Shown here: piece by piece, positions 16,010 through 29,573 of the stretch
How the letters are laid out: every line of letters begins with the position of its first letter
Position numbering within the stretch: the first letter of the stretch is position 1
Assembly: GCF_029478665.1 (NCBI RefSeq)
Contig: NZ_JARPQB010000004.1
Coordinates: 116,504-180,503 of the forward strand
Length of the DNA stretch: 64,000 nt
Reading direction: 5' to 3'
Source: Pseudomonas entomophila
GTDB lineage: Bacteria; Pseudomonadota; Gammaproteobacteria; Pseudomonadales; Pseudomonadaceae
The notes under the pieces: generated by a model
What the model was told of the DNA's origin: nothing
Database searches by the model: none
The model's input: only the letters and a program-made list of their open reading frames with translations
Translations under genes and position numbers: made by a program

Positions 16010-17335
16010 TCACACCAACCTGTCTGCCTCGGCTTCAGGCTTGACGGCCTGCTCTTCTTCGGTATCTTCCGCCGCTACTGGCGCCTGCATCACATCCTGC
16101 ACCGTCTGCTCATCGACTCGCGGATCGAGCGCCGCCGACAACGGCGAACCCGCCGCCGGCATGGCCACGTGCCCCAGCGGCGCGTCCTGGACCTGGTGCA
16201 ACCCAGTGACCGCCTTGGGCCGGATGCGCCAGACCAACACCAGGGCGAAGAACAGGAAGAAGGCATAGAGCATCTGCGGCCCCAGCAGTTTCATCAGCAC
16301 GCCGGCCGCCAAAGGCCCGATACAGGCCCCCACGCCGTAGGTCACCAGCAGCATGGCCGTGAGCGACACCCTGCGCTCGCTCTCCACATGGTCGTTGGAG
16401 AAGGCCACCGCCAGCGGGTACAGGCAAAACTGCAGCAGCGAAATGACGAAACCGATGGCAAACAACAGCTCCAGCGGCACGCCTGGCAGGATCGCCAAGG
16501 GCGCCGAGGCGAGCGCCAGGCCAATGGCCGCGCCACGGATCAGCACCGCGCGGTCATAACGGTCGGACAACCAGCCCAACGGCCACTGCACCACCAGCCC
16601 GGCAAAGATGCAGCTACCCATGAACAAACCGATCTGCTCGGTGGTCAGTCCCTGGGTGGCTGCATACAACGGAGCCAGGCCGTAGAAGGAGCCGACGATC
16701 AGCCCCGATCCCAGCACCGTGGACAGCGATTGCGGCACCCGCTTGATGAAGAATTTCGGTTCCATCGGTGCCGGGCGCAAGGGGGCGGGGTGGATGCGCC
16801 GAGTCATCGCCACCGGCACCAGGCACAGGGCGAAACACATGGCCACCAGCATCAGCAGTTCCGGCCCCAGTTGCGGGTGCACGACGAGGATCAGCTGACC
16901 GAGCACCAGCCCCAGATACGAGGCGATCATGTAGCCGCTGAACACCGCGCCACGATGCTTGGCATCAGCCTGCTCGTTGAGCCAGCTCTCGATGACCATG
17001 TACTGGCACATCATCCCCAGGCCAACGATCATCCGCAACCCAACCCAGGCCGGCAGCCAGTTGGTCAGGCCATGCCCGAGCACCGCCGCACCGACGATGC
17101 CGGCACAGGTGGCATAGGCGCGGATATGCCCGACCCGGCCGATCAGCCGGTGCCCCACCTTGCCGCCTACCGCCAGGCCGAAATAGTTGGCCGCCATCAG
17201 CGCGCCGACCCACAGGCTGTCGACATGATCCGCGGCCAGGCGCAGCGCCAGGTAAGTGCTGAGCAGGCCCGAGCCGATCAGCATCATCAGGGCGGCGAAG
17301 TACAGCGACTGAAACGGCTTCCAGATGTTTCGCAT
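16010..17335 (-). CDS. MFS transporter (YcaD-like)
   Basis: 441 residues with about 12 predicted membrane helices. It starts MRNIWKPFQSLYFAALMMLIGSG and contains an MFS loop motif between helices 2 and 3 (GGKVGHRLIGRVGHIRAY) and a matching one in the second half (GWLSDRYDR). The last about 60 residues are a cytoplasmic acidic tail. AAGGGA lies four bases before the ATG. The same gene lies next to a glutamine synthetase-like gene and bkdR in related pseudomonads. The substrate is unknown. Confidence 0.88.
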   Translation of the reverse strand: MRNIWKPFQSLYFAALMMLIGSGLLSTYLALRLAADHVDSLWVGALMAANYFGLAVGGKVGHRLIGRVGHIRAYATCAGIVGAAVLGHGLTNWLPAWVGLRMIVGLGMMCQYMVIESWLNEQADAKHRGAVFSGYMIASYLGLVLGQLILVVHPQLGPELLMLVAMCFALCLVPVAMTRRIHPAPLRPAPMEPKFFIKRVPQSLSTVLGSGLIVGSFYGLAPLYAATQGLTTEQIGLFMGSCIFAGLVVQWPLGWLSDRYDRAVLIRGAAIGLALASAPLAILPGVPLELLFAIGFVISLLQFCLYPLAVAFSNDHVESERRVSLTAMLLVTYGVGACIGPLAAGVLMKLLGPQMLYAFFLFFALVLVWRIRPKAVTGLHQVQDAPLGHVAMPAAGSPLSAALDPRVDEQTVQDVMQAPVAAEDTEEEQAVKPEAEADRLV

Positions 17336-17465
17336 ACGTCCCTTCAAGCTCCTTGACCAGGTGGCGTTGGGTTGCAGGCAAGCATAAGGGCAAATCCGTC
17401 GCGACGCAGGCCCCCGGCGGTGAAAGTGGCTGCCGAGGGCGCAACCAGAGGGGGTCGTGTCGCGC

Positions 17466-18809
17466 TCAGGCCTGCGCCGCCAGCACGCGACGCTCCCAGG
17501 GTGTGATCTCATCGAAGAAGTCGGTGAGCTCCAGGGTCTTGGTGGCGATGTAGCCTTCGATGAACTCGCGTCCGAACAGCTCCCGCGCCAGCTCGCTGCG
17601 CTTGAGGCGCTCCAGCGCCGCATGCAAGGTACAGGGCAGGCTCAGGTGCTCCGGCACCTCGAACTCACCCTGGATCGCCGGCGCCGGGGCGATCTGCCGC
17701 TCGATGCCATGCAAGCCCGCAGCCAGGCTGGCGGCGATGGCCAGGTAAGGGTTGGCGTCAGCACCCGGCAAACGGTTCTCGACCCGTCGCGCCACCGGCG
17801 AACTGGCCGGAATGCGCAACCCGGCCGCACGGTTGTCCTCGGACCAGCAGGCATTGTTGGGCGATGCGTAGGGGTGGCACAGGCGCTGGTAGGCGTTGAC
17901 GTTGGGCGCGAACAGCACGGTGAAGTCGGCCAGGCACGCCTGCAGGCCGCCGATGAAATGGTGGAAGGTGTCAGTCGCCCTGCCCTGCCCGTCGCTGAAC
18001 ACATTGCGCCCGGTGGCGATGTCCACCAGGCTCTGGTGTATGTGCATCGAACTGCCGGGGGTGTGCGCCAGCGGCTTGGCCATGCACACCACGGTCAGCC
18101 CGTGACGCAGCGCCACTTCCTTGAGCAGGTGCTTGAACAGGAAGGTCTGGTCAGCCAGCAACAGCGGGTCGCCGTGCAGCAGGTTGATCTCGAACTGGCT
18201 GACACCCATCTCGTGCATGAAGGTGTCACGCGGCAGGCCCAACGCCGCCATGCAGCGATAGACCTCGTTGAAGAAGGGCCGCAGGCCATTGTTGGAACTG
18301 ACACTGAAGGCCGAGTGGCCCATTTCCCGACGGCCGTCTTTGCCCAGCGGCGGCTGGAACGGTTGGCCGGGGTCGTTGTTCGGCGCGAAGACGAAGAACT
18401 CCAGTTCGGTGGCGACCACGGGCGCCAATCCATGTTCGGCGTAACGGGCAATCACCGCCTTGAGCTGGCCCCGGCTGGACAGCCCCGACGGCGTGCCATC
18501 GAGTTCCACCGCGTCGCAGATGGCCAAGGCGCGAGGCTCATCGCTCCAGGGCAGGCGATGAATCTGCTCGGGATCAGCCACCAGCGCCAGGTCACCGTCA
18601 TCACTGCCATAGAACCGCGCCGGTGGATATCCACCCATGATGCACTGCAGCAGCACACCGCGCGCCATCTGCAGGCGGCGGCCTTCAAGAAAGCCCTCGG
18701 CGGTCATCACCTTGCCGCGTGGAACGCCATTGAGGTCCGGGGTGACACATTCGATCTCGTCGATGCCCTTCAGGTGCTCTGCCTGGTTGCGCGGGCCTTC
18801 GGTCGTCAT
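17466..18809 (-). CDS. Glutamine synthetase-family gamma-glutamyl ligase (PuuA/SpuI-like)
   Basis: 447 residues from the ATG at 18809 with AAGGA upstream. It has GS-fold metal and substrate motifs: ATELEFFVF, HEMGVSQFEINL, MHIHQSL, NRAAGLRIP and ENRLPGADANPYLAIAASLAAG. The family with this length joins glutamate to a polyamine or other amine using ATP and is not the nitrogen-assimilating GlnA (which has an adenylylation loop not seen here). No polyamine oxidase or other puu genes are adjacent, so the exact amine is uncertain. Confidence 0.87.
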   Translation of the reverse strand: MTTEGPRNQAEHLKGIDEIECVTPDLNGVPRGKVMTAEGFLEGRRLQMARGVLLQCIMGGYPPARFYGSDDGDLALVADPEQIHRLPWSDEPRALAICDAVELDGTPSGLSSRGQLKAVIARYAEHGLAPVVATELEFFVFAPNNDPGQPFQPPLGKDGRREMGHSAFSVSSNNGLRPFFNEVYRCMAALGLPRDTFMHEMGVSQFEINLLHGDPLLLADQTFLFKHLLKEVALRHGLTVVCMAKPLAHTPGSSMHIHQSLVDIATGRNVFSDGQGRATDTFHHFIGGLQACLADFTVLFAPNVNAYQRLCHPYASPNNACWSEDNRAAGLRIPASSPVARRVENRLPGADANPYLAIAASLAAGLHGIERQIAPAPAIQGEFEVPEHLSLPCTLHAALERLKRSELARELFGREFIEGYIATKTLELTDFFDEITPWERRVLAAQA

Positions 18810-18902
18810 GACGCTGTCCTTCTTGTTGTTTTCGCATGCCGGGAATGGCGACGAACACAACATAGGCCTGGGGTGTTTAAAATATCAAGCACCTGCCCTT
18901 TA

Positions 18903-18930
18903 CCTGTAGGACCCGGCTTGCCGGCGAACC
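18903..18930. repeat. Single REP unit
   Basis: CCTGTAGGACCCGGCTTGCCGGCGAA, one REP half-site just after the bkdR stop, with the GGCTTGCC-type stem of the variant REP class. Confidence 0.7.
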
Positions 18931-18934
18931 CCCT

Positions 18935-19423
18935 TCACTGCTCGCGCAAGGTCATACCATTGGCCGGCAGCGGCAACGCGGTCTTGTAACGCACCTGTTT
19001 CAAGGCAAAGCTGGAACGAATGTTCGCCACCCCCGGCAACCGCGTCAGGTAATCGAGAAACCGCTCCAGCGCCTGGATGCTCGGCAGCAACACCCGCAGC
19101 AGGTAGTCCGGGTCACCCGTCATCAGGTAGCACTCCATCACCTCCGGCCGCTCGGCGATCTCTTCCTCGAAACGGTGCAGCGACTGCTCCACCTGCTTCT
19201 CCAGGCTGACATGGATGAACACATTCACATCCAGCCCCAGCACCTCGGGCGCCAGCAACGTCACCTGCTGGCGAATCACCCCCAGCTCCTCCATGGCCTT
19301 GACCCGGTTGAAACAGGGCGTGGGCGAGAGATTGACCGAACGCGCCAGCTCCGCGTTGGTGATCCGCGCGTTTTCCTGAAGGCTGTTGAGGATGCCGATA
19401 TCGGTGCGATCCAGTTTGCGCAT
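18935..19423 (-). CDS. bkdR: Lrp-type activator of the bkd operon, BkdR
   Basis: 162 residues. Asn/Lrp family: N-terminal winged HTH (about 4-55, [42 protein letters not shown]) and a RAM/ACT-like ligand domain (about 70-145, [28 protein letters not shown]). It is divergent from bkdA1 across 197 bp, the arrangement in P. putida where BkdR responds to branched-chain amino acids and activates the dehydrogenase operon. Confidence 0.93.
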   Translation of the reverse strand: MRKLDRTDIGILNSLQENARITNAELARSVNLSPTPCFNRVKAMEELGVIRQQVTLLAPEVLGLDVNVFIHVSLEKQVEQSLHRFEEEIAERPEVMECYLMTGDPDYLLRVLLPSIQALERFLDYLTRLPGVANIRSSFALKQVRYKTALPLPANGMTLREQ

Positions 19424-20853
<1,430 letters not shown>

Positions 20854-20854
20854 G

Positions 20855-21913
<1,059 letters not shown>

Positions 21914-23182
21914 ATGGGCACGCACGTCATCAAGATGCCGGACATTGGCGAAGGCATCGCGCAGGTCGAGTTGGTGGAATGGTTCGTCAAGGTCGGCGAT
22001 GTGATCGCCGAGGACCAGGTGGTGGCCGATGTCATGACCGACAAGGCCACCGTGGAAATCCCTTCGCCGGTCAGCGGCAAGGTGCTGGCCCTGGGCGGCC
22101 AGCCAGGTGAAGTGATGGCGGTCGGCAGCGAGCTGATCCGCATCGAAGTCGAAGGCAGCGGCAACCATGTCGACACGCCTCAAGCCAAGCCGGTCGAGCC
22201 GGTACCCGCGCCGGTCAAGGCCGAGGCCAAGCCCGAGGCGCGCCTTGAACCGCAGCCCTCGGCAAGCGCGAATCACACCGCCGCGCCCATCGTGCCGCGC
22301 GAGGCCCACGACAAACCGCTGGCCTCCCCTGCCGTGCGCAAGCGCGCCCTGGATGCCGGCATTGAACTGCGCTACGTGCATGGCAGCGGCCCGGCCGGGC
22401 GCATCCTGCACGAAGACCTCGACGCCTTCATCAGCAAGCCGCAGAGCAGCGCCGGCCTGGCGCCAGGCGGTTACGGCAAGCGCACCGACAGCGAGCAGGT
22501 GCCGGTGATCGGCCTGCGCCGCAAGATCGCCCAGCGCATGCAGGACGCCAAGCGCCGCGTCGCCCACTTCAGCTACGTCGAGGAAATCGACGTCACCAAC
22601 CTGGAGGCCCTGCGCCAGCAGCTCAACGCCAAGCATGGCGACAGCCGCGGCAAGCTGACCCTGCTGCCGTTCCTGGTCCGCGCGATGGTCGTCGCCCTGC
22701 GCGACTTCCCGCAGATCAACGCCACCTACGATGACGAAGCCCAGGTCATCACCCGCCACGGCGCGGTGCATGTGGGCATTGCCACGCAAGGTGACAACGG
22801 CCTGATGGTGCCGGTGCTGCGCCACGCCGAAGCCGGCAACCTGTGGAGCAACGCCAGCGAGATCGCCCGCGTCGCCCATGCCGCGCGCAACAACAAGGCC
22901 ACCCGTGAAGAGCTGTCCGGTTCGACCATCACCCTGACCAGCCTCGGCGCATTGGGTGGCATCGTCAGCACGCCGGTGGTCAACACCCCGGAAGTGGCGA
23001 TCGTGGGAGTCAACCGCATGGTCGAACGGCCGGTGGTGATCGACGGCCAGATCGTCGTGCGCAAGATGATGAACCTGTCCAGCTCGTTCGACCATCGCGT
23101 GGTCGACGGCATGGATGCCGCCCTGTTCATCCAGGCCGTGCGCGGCCTGCTGGAACAACCTGCCTGCCTGTTCGTGGAGTGA
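21914..23182 (+). CDS. bkdB: Branched-chain 2-oxoacid dehydrogenase E2 (lipoamide acyltransferase)
   Basis: 422 residues. One lipoyl domain (about 3-78) with the lipoylated Lys44 in [10 protein letters not shown], an Ala/Pro/Glu-rich linker, a peripheral subunit-binding domain (about 135-172, [15 protein letters not shown]), and the catalytic acyltransferase domain ending in [18 protein letters not shown], with the catalytic His in DHRVVDG. It transfers the branched acyl group to CoA. Its ATG directly follows the bkdA2 stop. Confidence 0.97.
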   Translation: MGTHVIKMPDIGEGIAQVELVEWFVKVGDVIAEDQVVADVMTDKATVEIPSPVSGKVLALGGQPGEVMAVGSELIRIEVEGSGNHVDTPQAKPVEPVPAPVKAEAKPEARLEPQPSASANHTAAPIVPREAHDKPLASPAVRKRALDAGIELRYVHGSGPAGRILHEDLDAFISKPQSSAGLAPGGYGKRTDSEQVPVIGLRRKIAQRMQDAKRRVAHFSYVEEIDVTNLEALRQQLNAKHGDSRGKLTLLPFLVRAMVVALRDFPQINATYDDEAQVITRHGAVHVGIATQGDNGLMVPVLRHAEAGNLWSNASEIARVAHAARNNKATREELSGSTITLTSLGALGGIVSTPVVNTPEVAIVGVNRMVERPVVIDGQIVVRKMMNLSSSFDHRVVDGMDAALFIQAVRGLLEQPACLFVE

Positions 23183-23184
23183 TC

Positions 23185-24564
<1,380 letters not shown>

Positions 24565-24590
24565 ACACTGAAGCGGCCCTGGCCGATTTG

Positions 24591-24628
24591 GCCCGCCGCG
24601 CCGTCAGGCGCCGCGGGCATTTTTTTTT
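24591..24628 (+). terminator. Rho-independent terminator of the bkd operon
   Basis: A GC-rich stem (GCCCGCCGCGCC / GGCGCCGCGGGC, one mismatch) followed by a run of T residues (ATTTTTTTT), starting 27 bp after the lpdV stop. Confidence 0.9.
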
Positions 24629-24811
24629 CGGCGATCCTGCCCCCATCACCGATGGTTGCCGCTCACGGCAATCCTGTGCCCCTGAAAGGCAAGCCTGTTC
24701 CCAGCGGCCGACTGACGGAGCGGCCCAGACGGCCTATTTGACTCACCCGCACGCACTGGCACAGCTTTTGCCACTTTCGGCGTGCAGTTTCGAACAATCC
24801 AAGGAGGAGAC

Positions 24812-25381
24812 ATGCTGATCACCCCAACCGGGCTGGGCTGGCAGCCCGCCGTGCAACCCCAGAACCGCACCGGCAGCGAACAGGCGCCGGTCGCCTTCAT
24901 GCCATCGCTTCAGGTCGCGGCAACCGGCAACACCACGGCGCAACAGAACAGCCAAGGCAGTGCCTCGCAGCAGAACGCCGAGGACAACCGCAAGGAAGCC
25001 TTCGCCAAGCTCATGGTCATGCTGCAGAACCCGGAGCGTGCCGGGCGTCAGCAGGCCAGTGTCGGCAAGCAGGAGGAATCCACCGCCGTGCAGGACTTCC
25101 GCGACTACATGGCCAAGTCGCCAGCGGAGAAGATCAAGGAGAAGTTCCTCCAGGAGATGGGCCTGACGGAGGATGAATACAACGCGCTGCCCCCGGAACA
25201 GAAGGCGAGGATCGATGAACAGATCGCCCGACGCATCCAGGACGACGTGAAAGAGAAAGCCCAGGCCAAGCTCGAGCAGCAGGCGCTTCGGGCCCAGGTT
25301 ACGGGCAACCTGAACGGCGAACTGGCCGCTACCCCACCCCGCGCACGGGATGATGAGAAGCTGAAAACAGCCGAACTCTGA
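24812..25381 (+). CDS. Uncharacterised 189-residue Gln/Lys-rich helical protein
   Basis: Starts MLITPTGLGWQPAVQPQNR with a strong AAGGAGGAG ribosome site. The first about 65 residues are low-complexity (Gln, Asn, Ser, Thr). Residues about 68-175 are strongly helical and charged (EAFAKLMVMLQNPERAG, SPAEKIKEKFLQEMGLTEDEYNALPPEQKARI). No signal peptide or membrane segment. It sits alone between the bkd terminator and the convergent MocR gene. Proteins of this shape occur across Pseudomonas without a known role. Confidence 0.8.
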   Translation: MLITPTGLGWQPAVQPQNRTGSEQAPVAFMPSLQVAATGNTTAQQNSQGSASQQNAEDNRKEAFAKLMVMLQNPERAGRQQASVGKQEESTAVQDFRDYMAKSPAEKIKEKFLQEMGLTEDEYNALPPEQKARIDEQIARRIQDDVKEKAQAKLEQQALRAQVTGNLNGELAATPPRARDDEKLKTAEL

Positions 25382-25420
25382 GTGCCCGATCATGGCCCGT
25401 CGACAGGCGGGCCACATCGT

Positions 25421-26836
25421 TCAATAGAAGCGCTTCGGGTCGCCCGACTCGAGCAAGCTGGCCAGCTGTGTCAGGGCAAAGCGCAATTCCTCCTGGCTGG
25501 TGGGCGACATCAGCACCACCCTCACCCCTCGCGGATCCCCGCTGCGCTCCACCTGGAACTGGCTGCCGCTCATGACGATCACGCCATTGGCCCGGGCCAA
25601 CAAGGCGAACTCGTCGCTGCGCCACTGCTCCGGCAGGTTCAGCCAGACGTGGTAGCCATGGGGTTGGCTGCGCAGCACGCCCGCACCGAACACCTCGCTG
25701 GCAATCGCCTGGCGTGCGGCCGCTTCTGCCCGGTGCATGCGGATCAACTGGCTGTCGAGGCCTTCGCCGATGACATGGCTGGCGAGCTGCGCAGTCAGCG
25801 GAGAAGGCATCCATACCGTGCTGCGCACCATGGACGTCAAGCGCGACAGCAGCTTCGGCGGGCTGTACAGGTAGCCGATGCGCAGGGCTGGCAGCACCGA
25901 CTTGGACAGGCTGGTGAGGTAGATCGAGCGATCCGGGGCGAAGGTGCTCAGCGGCCGGGTGTCGGCGTCAGTGGCCAGGAACCCGTAGATGTCATCGTCG
26001 AGCAGCAGGAAGTCGAACTCCTCGGCCAGCGCGGCGATCTGCGCCCGCCGGGCGTTGGACATGATCGCGGTGGTGGGGTTCTGGCAGGTCGCCACACAGA
26101 CCAGCATCGCCGGTTTCTCGCGCTGGCAGATCTCGCGCAGGGCCTCGGGGATGATGCCCTGTTCGTCCATGGGAACACCACGCAAGCGCCGGCCAAGCCC
26201 ATGGGCGACCGAGATGATGCCCGGATAGCACAGTGACTCGCACAGCACCAGGTCGCCGGCTTCGGTCAGGGCGCTGATTGCCACCATCAGGCCGTGCTGG
26301 GCGCCACTGGTAATGACCACCTGCTGCCACTGCGCACCCGGCAGCCAGTGTCGCAGCCACTGGGCGCCGGCTTCACGGTGCAGGGGATGGCCGCCATCGG
26401 GGGTGTAGTCAAGGGCCTGGTCGAGGTGGCTGGCATTGGCCAGTTCGACCAACGCGTTGCGCAACCAGTACTGCAAGGTCTCGCCGTAGGGCTTGATGAT
26501 CGACAGGTCGAGTTCTTCGGCTCGTGGCGAACTTGCCGTGGTGAACAAGGGCCGCTGCACGGGCTTGGCGGCGGAACGCTCGTCGGCCTTGTCGCTGATC
26601 CGGTCGAGCACGTAGGTGCCACGGCCCACTTCGCCTTGCGCCAGCCCCCGGCGCGAGGCCTCGATGTAGGCACGGCTGATGGTGCCGGGGGTCACATCCA
26701 GGGCGGCGGCCAGCTCACGCAGGGTTGGCAGGCGCTCCCCACGCTTGAGCGTCCCGCTGGCAATGTCCCGGGCCAGCGCATCGGCGATGGACAGGTACAT
26801 TGGCTGGTTGCTTTCGCTGATCTGAGGAACCCACAT
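25421..26836 (-). CDS. MocR-family (GntR/aminotransferase-like) transcription regulator
   Basis: 471 residues. N-terminal GntR winged HTH (about 10-78, ALARDIASGTLKRGERLPTLRELAAALDVTPGTISRAYIEASRRGL) fused to a fold-type I aminotransferase-like domain (about 105-465) that keeps the PLP lysine in LTSLSKSVLPALR. MocR proteins sense an amino compound through bound PLP and control neighbouring genes. It is divergent from the transporter-oxidase-RidA-lyase-SHMT operon, so that operon is its likely target. Confidence 0.93.
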   Translation of the reverse strand: MWVPQISESNQPMYLSIADALARDIASGTLKRGERLPTLRELAAALDVTPGTISRAYIEASRRGLAQGEVGRGTYVLDRISDKADERSAAKPVQRPLFTTASSPRAEELDLSIIKPYGETLQYWLRNALVELANASHLDQALDYTPDGGHPLHREAGAQWLRHWLPGAQWQQVVITSGAQHGLMVAISALTEAGDLVLCESLCYPGIISVAHGLGRRLRGVPMDEQGIIPEALREICQREKPAMLVCVATCQNPTTAIMSNARRAQIAALAEEFDFLLLDDDIYGFLATDADTRPLSTFAPDRSIYLTSLSKSVLPALRIGYLYSPPKLLSRLTSMVRSTVWMPSPLTAQLASHVIGEGLDSQLIRMHRAEAAARQAIASEVFGAGVLRSQPHGYHVWLNLPEQWRSDEFALLARANGVIVMSGSQFQVERSGDPRGVRVVLMSPTSQEELRFALTQLASLLESGDPKRFY

Positions 26837-27155
26837 GAGACGGCTACCGAGTGGTAAATGATTGTATTTTGATCATATCACATGACTTGAGTCGATCCAT
26901 TAAGCGATTCAAATTGTATCCAACGTGTGTGAAGCGGCTCACAAGAGCACATTTAAAGCCTGCTCAACGCTCAAATTTAGCCAAGCAATTTCAATGAGTT
27001 AACGTGATTCAGGGCCAATCCTGTCCGGCGGTTCGGCATTTTGTGTAGCGATTTTCACATTGAACCTATTGAAACAAATCAATGCATCGATATAGAGTCA
27101 ATCGCATTCGACTCAATCGAATCAATCATCCCTGACCCATCAATCCGGACGCACC
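26837..27155. promoter_or_regulatory. Divergent control region with TCAAT repeats
   Basis: A 319-bp AT-rich spacer between the MocR gene and the transporter gene, with no ORF I can support. TCAAT-type motifs recur at 27079, 27098, 27113, 27122 and 27140. The two best copies (TCAATCG) are 15 bp apart in direct orientation, a layout used by MocR regulators, which bind direct repeats. Confidence 0.55.
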
Positions 27156-28361
27156 ATGGACACCATCAGAAAGGACTTTTCACTCTCAGCGCTGGTCGCC
27201 GGCCTCATCGCGGTGATCATCTCCTACGCCGGCCCCTTGATCATCGTGTTCCAGGCCGCCCACCAGGCGCAGTTGAGCAACGAGGTCACCGCTTCGTGGA
27301 TCTGGGCGATTTCCATCGGCAGCGGCCTGACCGGCCTGCTGCTGAGCTGGAAACTGCGGGTACCGGTGATCACCGCCTGGTCGACCCCGGGTGCCGCCCT
27401 GCTGGTGTCGATGCTGCCGACCGTGTCCCTGGCACAGGCAGTCGGCGCCTATATCGTCACTTCGCTGCTGATTACCGTGGTCGCGTTGAGCGGCGCCTTC
27501 GACCGCCTGATGAACCGCCTGCCCAAGGCCATCGCCGCCGCCATGCTGGCCGGTATCCTGTTCCGCTTCGGCGCCGAGTTGTTCAGCTCGATTCGCGTCC
27601 AGCCGCTGCTGGTACTGTCGATGCTGGTGGCCTATCTGGTGTTCAAGCGCCTTTCGCCACGCTACGCGATCCTGTCGGTGCTGATCGTCGGCTGTGCGCT
27701 GGCCGCCGGGCTGGGCCAACTGAACACCCAGGCGCTGGTGCTGGAAATGACCGTGCCGGTCTGGACAGCTCCGGAGTGGAACTGGCACGCCATCGTCAAC
27801 ATCGGGCTGCCGCTGGCCCTGGTGTCGCTTACCGGCCAGTCGGTACCCGGGATTGCCGTGCTGCGCACCTCCGGCTACCAGACCCCGGCCCGGCCGATCG
27901 TCTCGGTCACCGCCATTGGCTCGTTGCTGATGGCGCCCTTCGCTTGCCATGGCGTCAACCTGGCAGCGATCACCGCGGCCATCTGCACCGGCCGTGAAGC
28001 CCACGAAAACCCGGACAAGCGCTATATCGCCGGGATCGCCTGCGGCGCCTTCTACCTGCTGATGGGCACCTTCGGCGCAACCCTGGCCTCGGTGTTCTCC
28101 GCGCTGCCCAAGGAGCTGATCGCCGCCCTCGCCGGCCTCGCCCTGTTCGGCGCCATCGCCACCGGCCTCGCCGGTGCAATGGCCGACGAGAAACAGCGCG
28201 AACCGGCCCTGATCACCTTCCTGGTCACCGCATCGGGGATGAGCTTCCTCGGCCTCGCCGCCGCCTTCTGGGGGCTGATCTTCGGCCTCGTCGCCCACTT
28301 CGCCCTGGGCTATAGCCGCCCGAGCAAGGCCAGCCAACACCAGGAGGCGCGCGCATCATGA
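27156..28361 (+). CDS. BenE-family (benzoate:H+ symporter-like) membrane transporter
   Basis: 401 residues with about 11-12 hydrophobic helices (LSALVAGLIAVIISYAGPL opens helix 1) and the BenE-family features AWSTPGAALL, VPGIAVLRTSGYQTPARP and FACHGVNLAAITAAICTG. Family members are proton symporters named for benzoate, but substrates of most are untested. It heads an operon of amino-acid enzymes, so it may import an amino acid or a related acid. Its stop overlaps the next gene's ATG (ATGA). Confidence 0.88.
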   Translation: MDTIRKDFSLSALVAGLIAVIISYAGPLIIVFQAAHQAQLSNEVTASWIWAISIGSGLTGLLLSWKLRVPVITAWSTPGAALLVSMLPTVSLAQAVGAYIVTSLLITVVALSGAFDRLMNRLPKAIAAAMLAGILFRFGAELFSSIRVQPLLVLSMLVAYLVFKRLSPRYAILSVLIVGCALAAGLGQLNTQALVLEMTVPVWTAPEWNWHAIVNIGLPLALVSLTGQSVPGIAVLRTSGYQTPARPIVSVTAIGSLLMAPFACHGVNLAAITAAICTGREAHENPDKRYIAGIACGAFYLLMGTFGATLASVFSALPKELIAALAGLALFGAIATGLAGAMADEKQREPALITFLVTASGMSFLGLAAAFWGLIFGLVAHFALGYSRPSKASQHQEARAS

Positions 28362-29530
28362 GCCAGAGCTTCGATTTCGTTGTCATCGGGGGTGGTATCG
28401 CCGGTGTCTCGGTAGCCTACCAACTGGCCGAACATGGCCGTGTCTGCCTGCTCGAACGTGAACGCCAACTGGCCTACCACACCACCGGGCGATCGGCGGC
28501 CATCTCCATGGAAAGCTACGGTAATCAGCACATCCGTGCGCTGACCTGCGCTTCCCGAGGTTTCTTCGAGGCACCACCGGCCGGACTGGCGAGCACACCG
28601 TTGTGGTCACCTCGCGGCGCACTGATCGTCGCCACCCACGAGCGCGAGGCGCAGTTGCGCCATCGCTTCGAGGCGGTACGCCAGCATGTGCCCGACGCAC
28701 GCTGGGCGGATGCCGAGCAAGTGATGGCACTGGCACCTTATCTGGCCCCTGGGCGCTGGAGCGCCGGCATCCACGAACCCGGTGCCTTCGACCTCGATGT
28801 ACACGCCATCCATGGCGCCTACCTGACCGGCCTGCGCCAGCGTGGCGGCGAGGTCCGCCGTGACTGCGAGCTGTTCGGTGCCCAGCACCGGGATGGGGTC
28901 TGGCGCCTGCTCTGCGCTGATGGCAGCACCTTGCACAGTCGGCTGATCGTCAATGCCGCCGGCAGTTGGGCGGACACCTGCGCCGAACGCTGCGAAGTGC
29001 CAGCGATCGGCCTGCAGGCCCTGCGCCGCACCGTGCTGGTCGTCGACCCCCATTGCGAGGTGCACAACACCCCTTACCTGGGCACCCTCGACGAAGACAT
29101 CTTCATCAAACCCGAGGCCGGCCGCCTGATCGTCTCCCCCTGTGACGAGACGCCCTCCGCGCCCTGCGACGCGCAGCCCGAGGAACTGGACCTGGCCATC
29201 ACCCTTGATCGCCTGGAACAAGCCACCCAATTGCGCCCCAAGCGCATCGTCAACCGCTGGGCCGGCTTGCGCAATTTCGTCGCCGACCGCACCCCCGTGG
29301 TCGGTGCCGACCCGCAACAACCCGCATTTGTCTGGCTCGCCGCCCTCGGCGGCTATGGCATCCAGACCGCACCGGCGCTGTCGCGCCTGTGCTGCCACAG
29401 CGCGCTGGGCCTGCCGATGCCGGCAGACCTCGCCGCACGCGGCCTCGACTACGCGCCGTTGTCCCCCGAGCGCTGCCGCACCCCGACCTTCGCCACGCGC
29501 CGCGTGACCGAGGTCGCCCAATTGCACTGA
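28358..29530 (+). CDS. FAD-dependent D-amino-acid dehydrogenase (DauA-like)
   Basis: 390 residues, DadA/DAO superfamily. FAD dinucleotide motif GGGIAG (11-16) then LLERE. The line AYHTTGRSAA, the WAGLRNFVADRTP segment with the carboxylate-binding Arg, and GGYGIQTAPA at the end closely resemble P. aeruginosa D-arginine dehydrogenase DauA as I recall it. DauA oxidises D-amino acids to imino acids. The positions corresponding to DauA His48 and Glu87 appear to be Ile49 and Ala88 here, so D-Arg is probably not the substrate. The gene for a RidA imine deaminase follows. Confidence 0.85.
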   Translation: MSQSFDFVVIGGGIAGVSVAYQLAEHGRVCLLERERQLAYHTTGRSAAISMESYGNQHIRALTCASRGFFEAPPAGLASTPLWSPRGALIVATHEREAQLRHRFEAVRQHVPDARWADAEQVMALAPYLAPGRWSAGIHEPGAFDLDVHAIHGAYLTGLRQRGGEVRRDCELFGAQHRDGVWRLLCADGSTLHSRLIVNAAGSWADTCAERCEVPAIGLQALRRTVLVVDPHCEVHNTPYLGTLDEDIFIKPEAGRLIVSPCDETPSAPCDAQPEELDLAITLDRLEQATQLRPKRIVNRWAGLRNFVADRTPVVGADPQQPAFVWLAALGGYGIQTAPALSRLCCHSALGLPMPADLAARGLDYAPLSPERCRTPTFATRRVTEVAQLH

Positions 29531-29573
29531 TCCACCCGCACAAAAACAAATGCCATCACAAGGAGTGAACACC

